Of a DNA stretch of 64,000 nucleotides, positions 1-8,509 are shown piece by piece (position 1 is the first letter of the stretch; every line of letters starts with the position of its first letter). A program made the position numbers and the translations under genes. The notes beneath the pieces were generated by a model. That model ran no database searches. It had not been told where the DNA came from and saw only the letters and a program-made list of their open reading frames with translations. The stretch covers positions 1 to 64,000 of the forward strand of contig JACKHN010000013.1 of assembly GCA_020638975.1 (NCBI GenBank), given 5' to 3'. The DNA comes from Planctomycetaceae bacterium (GTDB taxonomy: Bacteria; Planctomycetota; Planctomycetia; Pirellulales; Pirellulaceae).

Positions 1-2349
1 TTCGTCGTAATTCGTGCCGCTCGATCCGTCTTCCGATGTCGGAATCGTGTGATAGACGCGAGAAGCTGTCCGTTGTCCGTCGTCATTGGACAACGCAACC
101 GACCAACGCACATACGAGCTCTGTGCGAAGGTATCGGAAGACGACAGTTTCCCGCTGGTCGAAGCACGAGTCGCTTGAATCGATTCGCTGCGTGTACCGG
201 TGGCGTTGCGATTCTGAATCGAGACAGGATTGACGAGCGTGTAGGTTTCGGCGTCGACGTCATAGTAACCTTGAGCCGAACGCGTCTCCCGATTCGCGTC
301 GTCATAGACCATCCAATTGGCTTGCCGGATGTTTTTCGCACTGCCACCGATATCAACGGTGTGCTCCGCGCCAAGCATCTGTGTCTGGCGACCAAGATTG
401 TCGTATTCGTAATCCGTGACGATGTGCTTGCCGCCATCGGACGGTGTGCTCCAACCGGACGGAACGGTCAATTCGCCGTCATCCACGTCTTGAATCGTTT
501 GAACGACTTTGCCGAGCACGACATCGTATTCGTGGTACGTGATGTAACCTCGCTCGTCCTTCAGCCAGACCAAGTTGCCGTACGTGTCGAAGCGTTCCGT
601 GCGCGTCGCTGCCACGCCCGAACCGTTTTGGGTCACCGGAACGGCCGGCAGCGCTGTCACACGCTGTTGCATCTCCAGTGTGCCCAGATGCCACTCGTAG
701 GCGAGGCTCGTTTCAATCTGACCGCTGCCGTCTTCGTTGCGGTACTCGATGACCTTGGCAATCGGGTAGATCGTGGCCGTGAACTCGCTGCTCAAGCCGC
801 CGGAACTGGACGAACTGCTCGAACTGCCACCAATCGAAGGTGGCACGATCACCGCACTGTGCTCGGTGTATTCGTACGTCCGCAGCTTGATCGGTGTGCC
901 GTCGCGGCCCTGACGGATCTTGTCATGCTGCTTCATCCCGGCAAGACCAACACCGCCCGTACCGGTCGTTGTCGACGAGTAGTAATCGTACAGATGCACC
1001 AAACCAACCGTGTATGCACCTGCTTCCGACTTGTACGTCGGTGTGATCGCATAACTGCCAACCGAGTAACTCCCCAGCGCTGACGACGTGGCGTGCAATG
1101 TCAGACTACCGTTGCTGTTGTACTCACGGTACTCCAAGATGCTTTCCGTCGCCGAAGCACTTTCCTTGAACTCTTCCAGGATCGGTTGGCTGCGGAAGTT
1201 CTCATACCGCGTACGCACTCCCCCATCGCCGCGTGTTTCGACGGTCTTGTACTTCCACTGGTTGTGATCCGTCCCTTCATAGTCGCTGGTGGTCGATTGC
1301 AGCGTCGTGGCCAGGCTGCCTGCTTCTTTGCGCAGCGAGACTTCGCCATCACTGTCATATTCAAAGTACGTGGCCGCGTATTCGGCCACTTTCGTGTTAC
1401 TTGCCGTGAACGGATCGCTAACTGCTGCATCTGCCGCCAGTCGCTCATACTGCTCCGGCCCCAGAACGTATTTCACTTGGTGGACGTTGCCATTTGATTC
1501 ACCGTCGACATAGTAACGCCAGTACGTCACACGGTCACCCGTCCACTGACTGTCGATGTACACCTGCTCGGTCGCCGACTGCATATCTTCCGCCGATCCA
1601 TATTCATCCCCGCTGCTGCCGCCGGACGAACTGGAACTGCTGGTCCCGCCGCTGTAGTACGTGAACAGCACGCGGTGCAGGCTCTCCCAGGAACCGCTGC
1701 CTTCCTTGCGTTTGATGGTCGCCACGGTCATGTTGCCATCGGCGTTGTACTCGAACACGTAGGCATAGGTAATCTCGACACTGTCGACAGTTTCCACCAC
1801 GCGCAATCCTTTGAGGTTTCCGCCAGCGGTATATGGACTTCCTGATGGATCGTCGGGATCGAAGGCTTCGAGACTATTGCGGCTACCGTTGGCGGCGGGC
1901 TTTTTGATGAAGCGACCGGGATTTGCTTCACCGGGCTCAAAGCCGCGAAAGTACGATGGTTCACCGGTCTTGTTATCGGTCAAGGTGAATTGGCCGTTGC
2001 GATAGACGAGGCAGTAGTCCGACTCGCCTTCGTAGACTTTATCATCTTCGTTGTAGGTGAACCGCAGGATCTCACAGGGCGGCAGCACCACATAGACTTC
2101 ACAACCACAGCCGCTGGTGATGAACGGGTCTAACGACGAGAGCTTGTTGTATCCCAGGCCGAAGTTTTTGGCTTGCGTGTTGCCGGAGCAGGACGTCATT
2201 TCCAGGACAGGATACGACGACACGCACAGCGTCTGCAAAGGTCCAAATTGTCGATCGAAATTAATGAACGATTCGGTGGGGCAGAACAGTTCTTGCGTCT
2301 TGCATGTGCAACGTGGATACGCACAACGGCAGCTATTGGAAGTCGTCAT
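1..2349 (-). CDS. RHS/YD-repeat protein, N-terminal 783 residues (runs off the left edge)
   Basis: An uninterrupted minus-strand frame of 783 codons starts at 2349 and is still open at position 1, so the C-terminus lies outside the window. The start is set by AGGAG nine bases upstream of ATG. The N-terminus is cysteine-rich (CRCAYPRCTC) and has no signal peptide. The body has Tyr/Asp-rich strand repeats such as FEYNADG, YEYDNLGRQ and FDTYGNLVWLKDERG, plus Ser/Gly-rich linkers. This is the composition of RHS/YD-repeat shell proteins, which in other bacteria encapsulate a C-terminal toxin or act as surface proteins. No toxin or core-associated domain can be seen because the end is missing. Two small genes with similar strong ribosome binding sites lie upstream on the same strand. 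The family call is by repeat style; the function is unknown. Confidence 0.72.
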   Translation of the reverse strand, partial: MTTSNSCRCAYPRCTCKTQELFCPTESFINFDRQFGPLQTLCVSSYPVLEMTSCSGNTQAKNFGLGYNKLSSLDPFITSGCGCEVYVVLPPCEILRFTYNEDDKVYEGESDYCLVYRNGQFTLTDNKTGEPSYFRGFEPGEANPGRFIKKPAANGSRNSLEAFDPDDPSGSPYTAGGNLKGLRVVETVDSVEITYAYVFEYNADGNMTVATIKRKEGSGSWESLHRVLFTYYSGGTSSSSSSGGSSGDEYGSAEDMQSATEQVYIDSQWTGDRVTYWRYYVDGESNGNVHQVKYVLGPEQYERLAADAAVSDPFTASNTKVAEYAATYFEYDSDGEVSLRKEAGSLATTLQSTTSDYEGTDHNQWKYKTVETRGDGGVRTRYENFRSQPILEEFKESASATESILEYREYNSNGSLTLHATSSALGSYSVGSYAITPTYKSEAGAYTVGLVHLYDYYSSTTTGTGGVGLAGMKQHDKIRQGRDGTPIKLRTYEYTEHSAVIVPPSIGGSSSSSSSSGGLSSEFTATIYPIAKVIEYRNEDGSGQIETSLAYEWHLGTLEMQQRVTALPAVPVTQNGSGVAATRTERFDTYGNLVWLKDERGYITYHEYDVVLGKVVQTIQDVDDGELTVPSGWSTPSDGGKHIVTDYEYDNLGRQTQMLGAEHTVDIGGSAKNIRQANWMVYDDANRETRSAQGYYDVDAETYTLVNPVSIQNRNATGTRSESIQATRASTSGKLSSSDTFAQSSYVRWSVALSNDDGQRTASRVYHTIPTSEDGSSGTNYDE

Positions 2350-2457
2350 TGAAAATACTCCTGTTTGAATTCACGTGCCCTTAAAACATGCGGGCAGTGG
2401 AAGGTTCAGTTGGTGGATTGGCTTCTCGTAGTCAGTGATTGGTAAGCTGCCGGCGTA

Positions 2458-2751
2458 TCAGCAGCCGTTATCTTCCTTCGTAATGTCGGGCCACTTCGCG
2501 AGTGGACAGCGAAACGCACGTCCGCGTGCTTTGAGCGACAATTGGCAACCACACTTCATGCAGCGATTGCCCTTTCTTTGGTCGCAGGTATCACAGACTT
2601 CGAGCCGCGCCTGGTACTGCTGCGGTGTGACGGTCTTGCAGCCGTCCGCGACGAAGCTGGCCAGTGACTGGGCGAGGTTCCACACCTGGCGTGGCAGACT
2701 CGGAGGCTTTTGTGATTTAGGGCGTCCCGCCTTACTCGCTTCTGCACTCAT
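2458..2751 (-). CDS. Small zinc-ribbon protein of phage-like type
   Basis: A 97-residue protein with an AGGAG ribosome binding site before ATG at 2751. The C-terminal half has a Cys cluster, CDTCDQRKGNRCMKCGC, followed by LSLKARGRAFRCPLAKW. The pattern CxxC...CxxCGC...K...CPxxKW resembles small zinc-binding proteins found in phage structural or late-gene regions. The N-terminal half is basic and Pro-rich and then helical. It lies about 110 bases upstream of the RHS-type gene on the same strand, so co-transcription is plausible. I infer metal binding from the cysteines only; the biological role is unknown. Confidence 0.6.
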   Translation of the reverse strand: MSAEASKAGRPKSQKPPSLPRQVWNLAQSLASFVADGCKTVTPQQYQARLEVCDTCDQRKGNRCMKCGCQLSLKARGRAFRCPLAKWPDITKEDNGC

Positions 2752-3004
2752 CGTGGCAACTCCTAAGACTGTTGTTTCGTTGGTTACTAAGCTCTATGCG
2801 ACAACCGCGGGTTTTGTGTCACAAAAAATGTTCTGGTTGTGACGTCGCTGCGGCACACGAACCGGATTCGAAATCGAGACCTCTGAGAAGGACGCAAAAA
2901 ATGTGTTTCATTTGGCGCTGACCTATTTGGTCGTGCCGTGACCGAGGGGTACGACGATCACTGTGATTTCGTGTGGCCGATGTGCCTTAGCACCGTCTGC
3001 GGAA

Positions 3005-3382
3005 TTAGAAGTCGTGTGGACTCCGCTTTTCATCCAGGTGTCGCCTCATGGAATCGAGTTCGTCCGCGACATTGATCTCTAGCCGGTGTGCGATTCGTTC
3101 CAAGATGGCTACGGCTTGCACCGCGACGCGACGTAAGGAGGCCGTACTCTCGATGTGCTCCGCCATCCGCTCTAACTGCTCGAGCTGTGCTTCCGCATTC
3201 TGATCTTGGGTTTGAAGCGATCTTTGCAACACATCAATCAGTGCGGCATGACGCTCGTAAGCGTCTTGTCCGTACGGGGCAATCGCCTTGAGTACGGACC
3301 AAATCATTACTAGGAGGGCGAAGGCAAACGCCGCCGGGATCCCAACGGTGGATACCAGCTGACCTATCTCGTGAAATCCCAT
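3005..3382 (-). CDS. Small membrane-anchored coiled-coil protein
   Basis: A 125-residue protein. The ATG at 3382 is preferred because GGAG stands eight bases upstream; an earlier in-frame start at 3415 would add 11 residues and lacks such a site. One transmembrane helix (about residues 14-32, AFAFALLVMIWSVL) is followed by a long, charged, heptad-like helix rich in Gln, Glu and Leu (roughly residues 45-115), typical of a coiled coil. No catalytic motif is visible. It lies upstream of the zinc-ribbon and RHS-type genes on the same strand. A holin-like or scaffold role is possible given the phage-like neighbour, but this is speculation. Confidence 0.5.
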   Translation of the reverse strand: MGFHEIGQLVSTVGIPAAFAFALLVMIWSVLKAIAPYGQDAYERHAALIDVLQRSLQTQDQNAEAQLEQLERMAEHIESTASLRRVAVQAVAILERIAHRLEINVADELDSMRRHLDEKRSPHDF

Positions 3383-3610
3383 AACGTGTTCTCCGTCACA
3401 ATTGCGTACTGTCACAACTCTCTATGCCGAGTGGATCATCTTTGTTTCATCCCTCACGGCCAAAAGGCTAATCACGACGAAACAGTCCTGCGTTGATACA
3501 GCGCGTTCAAAGCGACCAATCTCAATTCGGCTTGTCAAAATTGCCGTTTTCGAACACGATCTTTCGGGCAGGTGCGTTCTCTAACGAAGATGAGCCGCAG
3601 GGAGGTGACT

Positions 3611-5155
3611 ATGGGGGCAGGAATCGCCCGGCAATGTCGAGAACACGCTCAGAGAATTCGTGCGTTATGTGGTGAATTGCTAGCAGGCGACACCGTGCGT
3701 CGTCTGGCAGCTTTCGATGGCCTCATCATGCTTGCGCCAGGCGAGCGTGACCTCGTTGAGTTCCTGCTTGCTGCGCGTCAAGCCGATTCGTCGAAACAGT
3801 TCGTCTATTCCTTGAGGCTCGATATTGCCGTGCATGCGGTACGAGAACTCGCGTTTGAAATCTCCAAGGCTCAAGAATTGCATTGGACCTCGGACCAGGT
3901 CTACAGCCATCTGAACTTACTGGTCTTTGGTCTCGGCCAGGGCGACTTTGGGATCGCCGGTCGGTTGTACGATAGCGACCGATACCGCCGATCAAGACGG
4001 ACTTGTACTGAGTGTGAACTCATCGACTTGTTAGATGAGGCCTTGCAACGCAAAGATGATTCTCTGCGAAACGAGGCGTTTCGTCGCCTCTGGCAATGGG
4101 CCGCAGACCTGTGTCGAAGACGTTGCAACGACGACGAAGCCGCTCAAGATCTGGCTTCGGAAGCAATCGTCCATCTACTTAAATCGGTACGTCCTGATGT
4201 CGTCGCCCCTTGGAATCATACACCTTGGGAATCTGCCCCTGTTCGAGTGAGCTCCTTGTTTCTCTCGGGTGTCGAAACACTAAGTAGGGTGTACGTTGCG
4301 CTATTCGGATATCGAAAGGAAGCGGGTGGCTGGCCGGGGCTGTTCGACAAATACTTCGCCGACCGCTCGGCTCTGAGGGAAGTGTCTTGGGATCGATCGA
4401 CCAGTGAGCTTCTTCATGCACCACTCCACGAGGTCGCTAACCGAACGTCAGTCGCCTTGCCCCGGGAGCAAATCCGAAGTGCCCTGAGCATCTGTCGTGA
4501 AGATCTTGAATCTAAGCAAGGCGACGGGATTATTGGAGAAAGGAGTGCGCAGGCATTAAGCGTGATCCTCGATTACGTACATAGTAGAATGGTGGACGGG
4601 CAGACGAGGGACGGCAAGGCGATGTTCGTTGCGAGTATTCGCCTGCGTCCGCAAATCGAAGCACAGACGATGCAGCCCTATCTTGCGAAAGCACTTCGTA
4701 TCCAGCGCCCTAGCAGCCAGTTGCGTCGTCTGCTGGCTGTCCAAGACATACTCATCGAGGCTCAGCTCTTCGACCGTGATCTGGTCCCGCTCGCAATCAG
4801 AGAACAAGACTTGCCGGCCATTCTCGCTCGCATCAGGAACCAAGTCACAGACAGTCAGTTCCGCAAGCAACCACGTCAGCGTCGCACATTGACCGCATTA
4901 GCTGATTTTTGGGGACAATGTGAGTTGACAAGAGACGACGGCGATGGAGATTGTCCGTTGGTATGCTTACCTCCGTTGGTTACGTGGAGCCGGCGTGTCC
5001 ACGTGCAGACCGATGTACTCCAACTTCTCAATGAACGACTTGGAATGGGTTCGACGGCGGGTCACAATTGCGTGAAGCGACAACTACAGTTACTGGAATC
5101 TTGGGGTTTCGTGAGGGAAGACTCAGATGGAAGAGGCACACGAGGATCGCTGTGA
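3611..5155 (+). CDS. Large protein with a sigma-70 region-2-like segment and a C-terminal winged-helix-like end
   Basis: A 514-residue protein. The start at 3611 is chosen because GGAGGTGA lies directly upstream at good spacing. Residues about 153-192 (EAFRRLWQWAADLCRRR, then DDEAAQDLASEAIVHLL) look like region 2 of ECF sigma factors, where a helix with aromatic and Arg residues precedes an acidic D-A-x-DL-x-x-E helix. The last 50 residues (LLNERLGMG, then VKRQLQLLESWGFV) resemble a winged helix that could stand in for region 4. The protein is much longer than a normal ECF factor (about 180-200 residues). The following gene overlaps it by 29 bases and encodes a zf-HC2 protein, a fold found in many anti-sigma factors, which supports the reading. 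The family is not recognised with certainty. Confidence 0.5.
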   Translation: MGAGIARQCREHAQRIRALCGELLAGDTVRRLAAFDGLIMLAPGERDLVEFLLAARQADSSKQFVYSLRLDIAVHAVRELAFEISKAQELHWTSDQVYSHLNLLVFGLGQGDFGIAGRLYDSDRYRRSRRTCTECELIDLLDEALQRKDDSLRNEAFRRLWQWAADLCRRRCNDDEAAQDLASEAIVHLLKSVRPDVVAPWNHTPWESAPVRVSSLFLSGVETLSRVYVALFGYRKEAGGWPGLFDKYFADRSALREVSWDRSTSELLHAPLHEVANRTSVALPREQIRSALSICREDLESKQGDGIIGERSAQALSVILDYVHSRMVDGQTRDGKAMFVASIRLRPQIEAQTMQPYLAKALRIQRPSSQLRRLLAVQDILIEAQLFDRDLVPLAIREQDLPAILARIRNQVTDSQFRKQPRQRRTLTALADFWGQCELTRDDGDGDCPLVCLPPLVTWSRRVHVQTDVLQLLNERLGMGSTAGHNCVKRQLQLLESWGFVREDSDGRGTRGSL

Positions 5156-5375
5156 AGTCACACGGAACCGGATCCTCCAACGGCTTTGCAAGGAACTGTC
5201 CGCCGAGGAGTCATACGCAGTTCAGCAACACTTGCACAAGTGTCCTGACTGTCAAGCATATTTTCTGAGTAATAGCGCCTCGCAGTTCTTTGCAACGCAA
5301 GATATCAAGCGGCAAGTAGCACAACATGCGGCCCATATGTTCGTCGACGATGTGGGCATCGCGCGAATCGCGTAG
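5127..5375 (+). CDS. Soluble zf-HC2 protein, candidate anti-sigma factor
   Basis: An 82-residue protein starting at 5127 inside the 3' end of the previous gene (29-base overlap, different frame), with GAGGGAAG upstream of the ATG. It contains ELSAEESYAVQQHLHKCPDC, the His-x3-Cys-x2-Cys arrangement of zinc-finger anti-sigma domains (zf-HC2). No transmembrane segment is present, unlike many anti-sigma factors. The overlap implies translational coupling with the sigma-like protein, so I infer a regulator pair. It could also be an unrelated small zinc protein. Confidence 0.55.
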   Translation: MEEAHEDRCEVTRNRILQRLCKELSAEESYAVQQHLHKCPDCQAYFLSNSASQFFATQDIKRQVAQHAAHMFVDDVGIARIA

Positions 5376-5709
5376 GCAATGCGCAAAGTCACACACGCAA
5401 GCACTCGTCAACGGTTGCTCGCAGTTCACGATGTCAGAGGCGCGCGAATGCACGCCCAACTCACGCACGTTGGCAACAAGACAAGGTGAATCTCACGAAC
5501 CACGGCAACTCTACGAGAACGGGTGGTGATGGCACACACGCTTTCGACAGTATGACGCGATCGCCTGATGTAGAATGGGCTACCGCTTAGAATTCGCGGG
5601 TCGTATGCCTTTACAACCCCCGAGCGGCAGTCGGACCGGTGTACTGGAATCCCGTCGAAACTTGACTTGTCGTTGGGTGTTCGTGACGAAACCCTGTAGC
5701 AAAGTGTAG
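5376..5709. other. Intergenic stretch between convergent genes
   Basis: About 330 bases between the end of the zf-HC2 gene and the end of the sulfatase remnant, which converge here. No convincing coding frame, RNA gene or strong hairpin was seen. Confidence 0.4.
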
Positions 5710-6003
5710 TTATTGCCCCTGAATCGAACTGAATTTACGGCTATTCTCCGTGATTTGCAAACACGGACTAATGCAGTGTTTATCACAAGATACATTCGGT
5801 TTTGTGACAATTCTGCCACTAGCATAACACTTATCGTCGGCAAGAATTAGGAGAATGTTCGGCCGCGGAGCGTCGGCGACGGATGTCGTCGGCAACAGAG
5901 TCAGAGCGCACCAGACCACTGCTAACCAAGACAACAGGCACGCAGCGATTCGCCTTTGTGAGCCGACGGCGCTAGCCGCGGGTTTCGTGACGACAAATCG
6001 CAT
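5710..6003 (-). pseudogene. Sulfatase remnant: signal peptide plus the first catalytic-domain strand only
   Basis: A minus-strand frame of 97 codons starts 40 bases downstream of the FecR-LamG gene. It encodes a signal-peptide-like stretch (CLLSWLAVVWCALTLLP) and then RPNILLILADD, the hallmark first strand of type I sulfatases, where the Asp pair binds the active-site calcium. After ADDKCYASG the sequence no longer looks like a sulfatase and stops; a full enzyme has about 450-600 residues and the CxPSR formylglycine motif, both absent here. The first 15 or so codons are encoded by the right part of a palindromic repeat (5959-6037). I read this as a sulfatase gene truncated by deletion; a short expressed peptide cannot be excluded. 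Confidence 0.6.
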
Positions 6004-6037
6004 GTAAGAAGAACCCGCGGCTAGAGCCGTCGGCTCA
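5959..6037. repeat. Palindromic repeat, family A, copy 1
   Basis: The left arm TGAGCCGACGGCGCTAGCCG continues to GCGGG at 5982; the right arm at 6014-6037 is its near-perfect inverse complement. The arms are about 24 bases and the loop about 30. The element starts inside the sulfatase remnant and ends just after the FecR-LamG stop codon. Two more copies occur at 7460-7538 and 44139-44214. Arrangement and size fit REP/REPIN-type elements. Confidence 0.8.
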
Positions 6038-6043
6038 TAGAGC

Positions 6044-7711
6044 TTAGTAACCAAGAGGTTTCCCCTGTTCGTAGAGGTCATGAATTTCTTCCAAACTAAG
6101 AGCAGCGTTGAAGATCGCGAGTTCATCAATCGTTCCGTTGAGGTTGCGAACGGAGAACCAGGGCGATGGACGCAGCGGTTGTCCCCAGTTGCCGATCTCG
6201 GCGGGACCGATGCGGAGCGTATCAACATAGAAGTCGTCGATGATCGGTTCGTCACTGACCTGTTCACCGTTGATGAACTGTGCGACGCGACGGTTCTTCG
6301 GATCATATACGGCAGCCAAGTGAAACCACTGACCGCTCTTCGAGATATCCCAGAACGGTTCGGTGTAGTAGATGTGGTGCAACCGAGCATCGGGAGCCGG
6401 GCCACGGCCGGAGCCGGGCGTGTCATCGACCATCACCGAGAACATCAAGCGGCCGTCGTCCTGGATCTGCCAGTGAGGCTCGCCATTTTCGTAGCCATCC
6501 ACCATGAACAGCGCGTTGTATTTGTGTTCCAGGCTGTCGATTCTGACCCAGCCCGCAAACGTGAATGCTTGGAACTCGCCATCGATCCGAGTTCTCACCC
6601 GTGCACCGGGCCGATCAAACTCCAATCCCGCCGAGCCCATCCCGAACCGCCCGTGCGTGCGATTGACCGGACCTACCTGCAAACCATCAAAGGCACTGCC
6701 CGCACTTGTTGCATTGCCGACGATTCGCTCTGTCTGAGCCCGTGCGATCGGGTAGTAAGCAATCAGCCGTTTGTCGGCTTGCAACTGCTCCGAATACTCG
6801 CTCCACTCGGCAAAGCGTTGTGCTTCGGCTTCCTTTTGCCGACTCTCCACCTCACTCACGGTACTGATACCTTCAATGGTCGTCGGCGCACCATCCGCAC
6901 CTTTCAGCCATCGCTTCTGTCCAGTGACCAAGTGGTTGCCGTCATGTTCGCCGCCAAGCAGCTTCACTTCCCCATCAAGCACCTCGACACGAGCGCTGTC
7001 CGCGCCGACTTCGACGGCGAACTCCGTTCCCAAGTCCATGATCTCTGAATCCGCCGCCTTGACGATGAAACCGCGAGCCGCCGGAGGCACACTTGCCCGC
7101 AGCCTTCCGTTAACCACTCGAACCGACCAATCGGATTCGACATCCAACGCCGCCGGGCCTTCTACGATTAACGTCGCCCCACAAAAGAAGTCGATCTCGG
7201 CGACCCCGGCATCAAACGCAAGAAGTCCATCAGGCAGCAAATCGCCTTCGCGGTACGACGCTCCGCCTTCGGCCCACTGAATATCCACACCGCGCCGCAG
7301 CGTGGCATGTCCCGCGACCAACGCTTCGGCTGTGTCTTCAGTTTGTTGCTCACCAATCACGACCTCGTTGCCACGCGGCAAAACATTTCGCTGACCGAAC
7401 CAAAACGCAATGCCACCGACGACAATTAAAGCGGTGGCCGCAATCGCCAAGAACGCAAGTGAGCCGACGGCGTTAGCCGCGGGCTCCTTGGTCCTGTTGG
7501 CCGTTTCAGAAGAACCCGCGGCTCGCGCCGTCGGCTCAGTCAGTTCTTCGCAAGCAATCTCGCCGAGCGACTCGGTCAGATTCACAGCGCGCAGGTATGC
7601 CGTGCGAACTTCGTCGCTCTCTTCGATCGCTTGTTGAAGCCGCTCAAAACCTTCAGCGGAAATCGTCTGATCAATCGCCCGAAAGATCAGGTCTGCAATT
7701 CTTCTATCCAT
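6044..7711 (-). CDS. FecR-type anti-sigma-like membrane protein with C-terminal LamG domain
   Basis: A 555-residue protein. An N-terminal cytoplasmic helical segment (about residues 1-57) is followed by a linker, one transmembrane helix (LAFLAIAATALIVVGGIAFW, about 84-104), a FecR-like beta domain (about 130-270, with GFIVKAADSEIMDLGTEFAV) and a LamG/concanavalin-like domain (about 310-550, ending GTIDELAIFNAALSLEEI). Such proteins pair with planctomycete ECF sigma factors and are thought to sense extracellular ligands, possibly polysaccharide. The start overlaps the end of the ECF sigma gene by 8 bases. The linker before the transmembrane helix (EPTARAAGS...EPAANAVGS) is encoded by an inserted palindromic repeat that keeps the frame open. 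Downstream lies the sulfatase remnant. The partner sigma factor appears frameshifted, so the circuit may be dead. Confidence 0.85.
   Translation of the reverse strand: MDRRIADLIFRAIDQTISAEGFERLQQAIEESDEVRTAYLRAVNLTESLGEIACEELTEPTARAAGSSETANRTKEPAANAVGSLAFLAIAATALIVVGGIAFWFGQRNVLPRGNEVVIGEQQTEDTAEALVAGHATLRRGVDIQWAEGGASYREGDLLPDGLLAFDAGVAEIDFFCGATLIVEGPAALDVESDWSVRVVNGRLRASVPPAARGFIVKAADSEIMDLGTEFAVEVGADSARVEVLDGEVKLLGGEHDGNHLVTGQKRWLKGADGAPTTIEGISTVSEVESRQKEAEAQRFAEWSEYSEQLQADKRLIAYYPIARAQTERIVGNATSAGSAFDGLQVGPVNRTHGRFGMGSAGLEFDRPGARVRTRIDGEFQAFTFAGWVRIDSLEHKYNALFMVDGYENGEPHWQIQDDGRLMFSVMVDDTPGSGRGPAPDARLHHIYYTEPFWDISKSGQWFHLAAVYDPKNRRVAQFINGEQVSDEPIIDDFYVDTLRIGPAEIGNWGQPLRPSPWFSVRNLNGTIDELAIFNAALSLEEIHDLYEQGKPLGY
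7460..7538. repeat. Palindromic repeat, family A, copy 2, inside a coding frame
   Basis: Left arm 7461-7483 (GAGCCGACGGCGTTAGCCGC then GGG) and right arm 7515-7537 form the same palindrome as copies 1 and 3. It lies wholly within the FecR-LamG gene and is translated as about 26 residues of Ala/Pro/Gly/Ser-rich linker just before the transmembrane helix. The reading frame is kept through the element. Confidence 0.82.
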
Positions 7712-8299
7712 GCTCGACGTCCCCCATTATTTGCCCAGTCACGCATTCGAGTAACAGCTTCCGCAGCGAATTGACCTTGCTGTACAAACGCCGCGCCTTC
7801 TCGCCAGTCTCGGTCGCGATCATGGCGATCGACTCACCCGGCGAATAAACACTCAACACCAGACGCCGTTGATCCGCGGGAAGCTTGTTCAAGCACATCT
7901 CGATGGCCCGCCGTTCTCGTTCTTGCTGATCCAAGTTGACCATCGCCGCCTGAGCCAACTGCTCGACAACGCTCTCCCGAAACACAAGCCGATCCCTCGC
8001 CTTGTCGCGTTGCCAGCTCAAGGTTTTGTACCGAGCGATGACGCACGCCCAGCGGACGAACTCCTCCGAAGACGTGTCGGGACCTGCGGGCGAGAACTCG
8101 TCGAACTTCTTCCAACACTCGAGCGCCATTTCCTGCATCACATCATCCACAACCTCTCGCGCGACGGCAGCAAAGAACGCACGAATCGGCGAATCGATTG
8201 ATCGTGGCGCGCCAGCAGGCCGACGAACTCGTTGTAGATCGACTCTCGCTCGGCAGCCTTCTCGGAAGTAGAGCCATCTTCGTGTGTCATAGTGTCCAT
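7704..8299 (-). pseudogene. ECF sigma factor gene with a 2-base frameshift
   Basis: Two overlapping minus-strand frames together make one ECF sigma factor. The first (start ATG at 8299) gives ESIYNEFVGLLARHDQSIRR then LLPSRE, and runs into a stop soon after RLWMM. The second continues VVDDVMQEMALECWKKF, then helices and region 4 (LPADQRRLVLSVYSPGESIA), ending at 7704. Joining them at CGCGAG/GTTGTGG gives PSREVVDDVMQE, a normal region-2 sequence, if one AG of CGCGAGAGG is removed; on the plus strand this is the CTCT at 8154-8157. The simplest reading is a 2-base duplication that inactivates the gene. A restart at the ATG near 8150 would give a 148-residue protein lacking the start of region 2. 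A base-calling error must be excluded. Confidence 0.72.
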
Positions 8300-8509
8300 T
8301 CCGCCAGTTCTGATCTCCAACTTGTTATTCCGTGGCGACGGAGAATTACCACTCACGCATAGAATAATCTGTAGTAACGGGGGGGGCAAAAGACTGTTGG
8401 CGTGCGATTATTGATCGTCCCTTGGCTCCCAACGGCATACGCGCAGAAAAAAGACGCGAAGCGTCCGAAGGCACTCCGCGTCCGAGGTGTCAACAAGCAG
8501 AATCAGTTG

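Noticed and set aside
49..1083. Long plus-strand frame opposite the RHS-type gene
   Set aside because: It mirrors a minus-strand frame of 783 codons with a strong ribosome binding site and repeat structure; the plus-strand product has no domain-like sequence.
6080..7048. Plus-strand frame of 322 codons opposite FecR-LamG
   Set aside because: The minus-strand protein has clear domains; the other is a shadow of its codon bias.
8138..8299. Programmed frameshift in the ECF sigma gene
   Set aside because: No slippery heptamer or downstream structure was seen at CGCGAGAGG; a simple AG duplication explains it.
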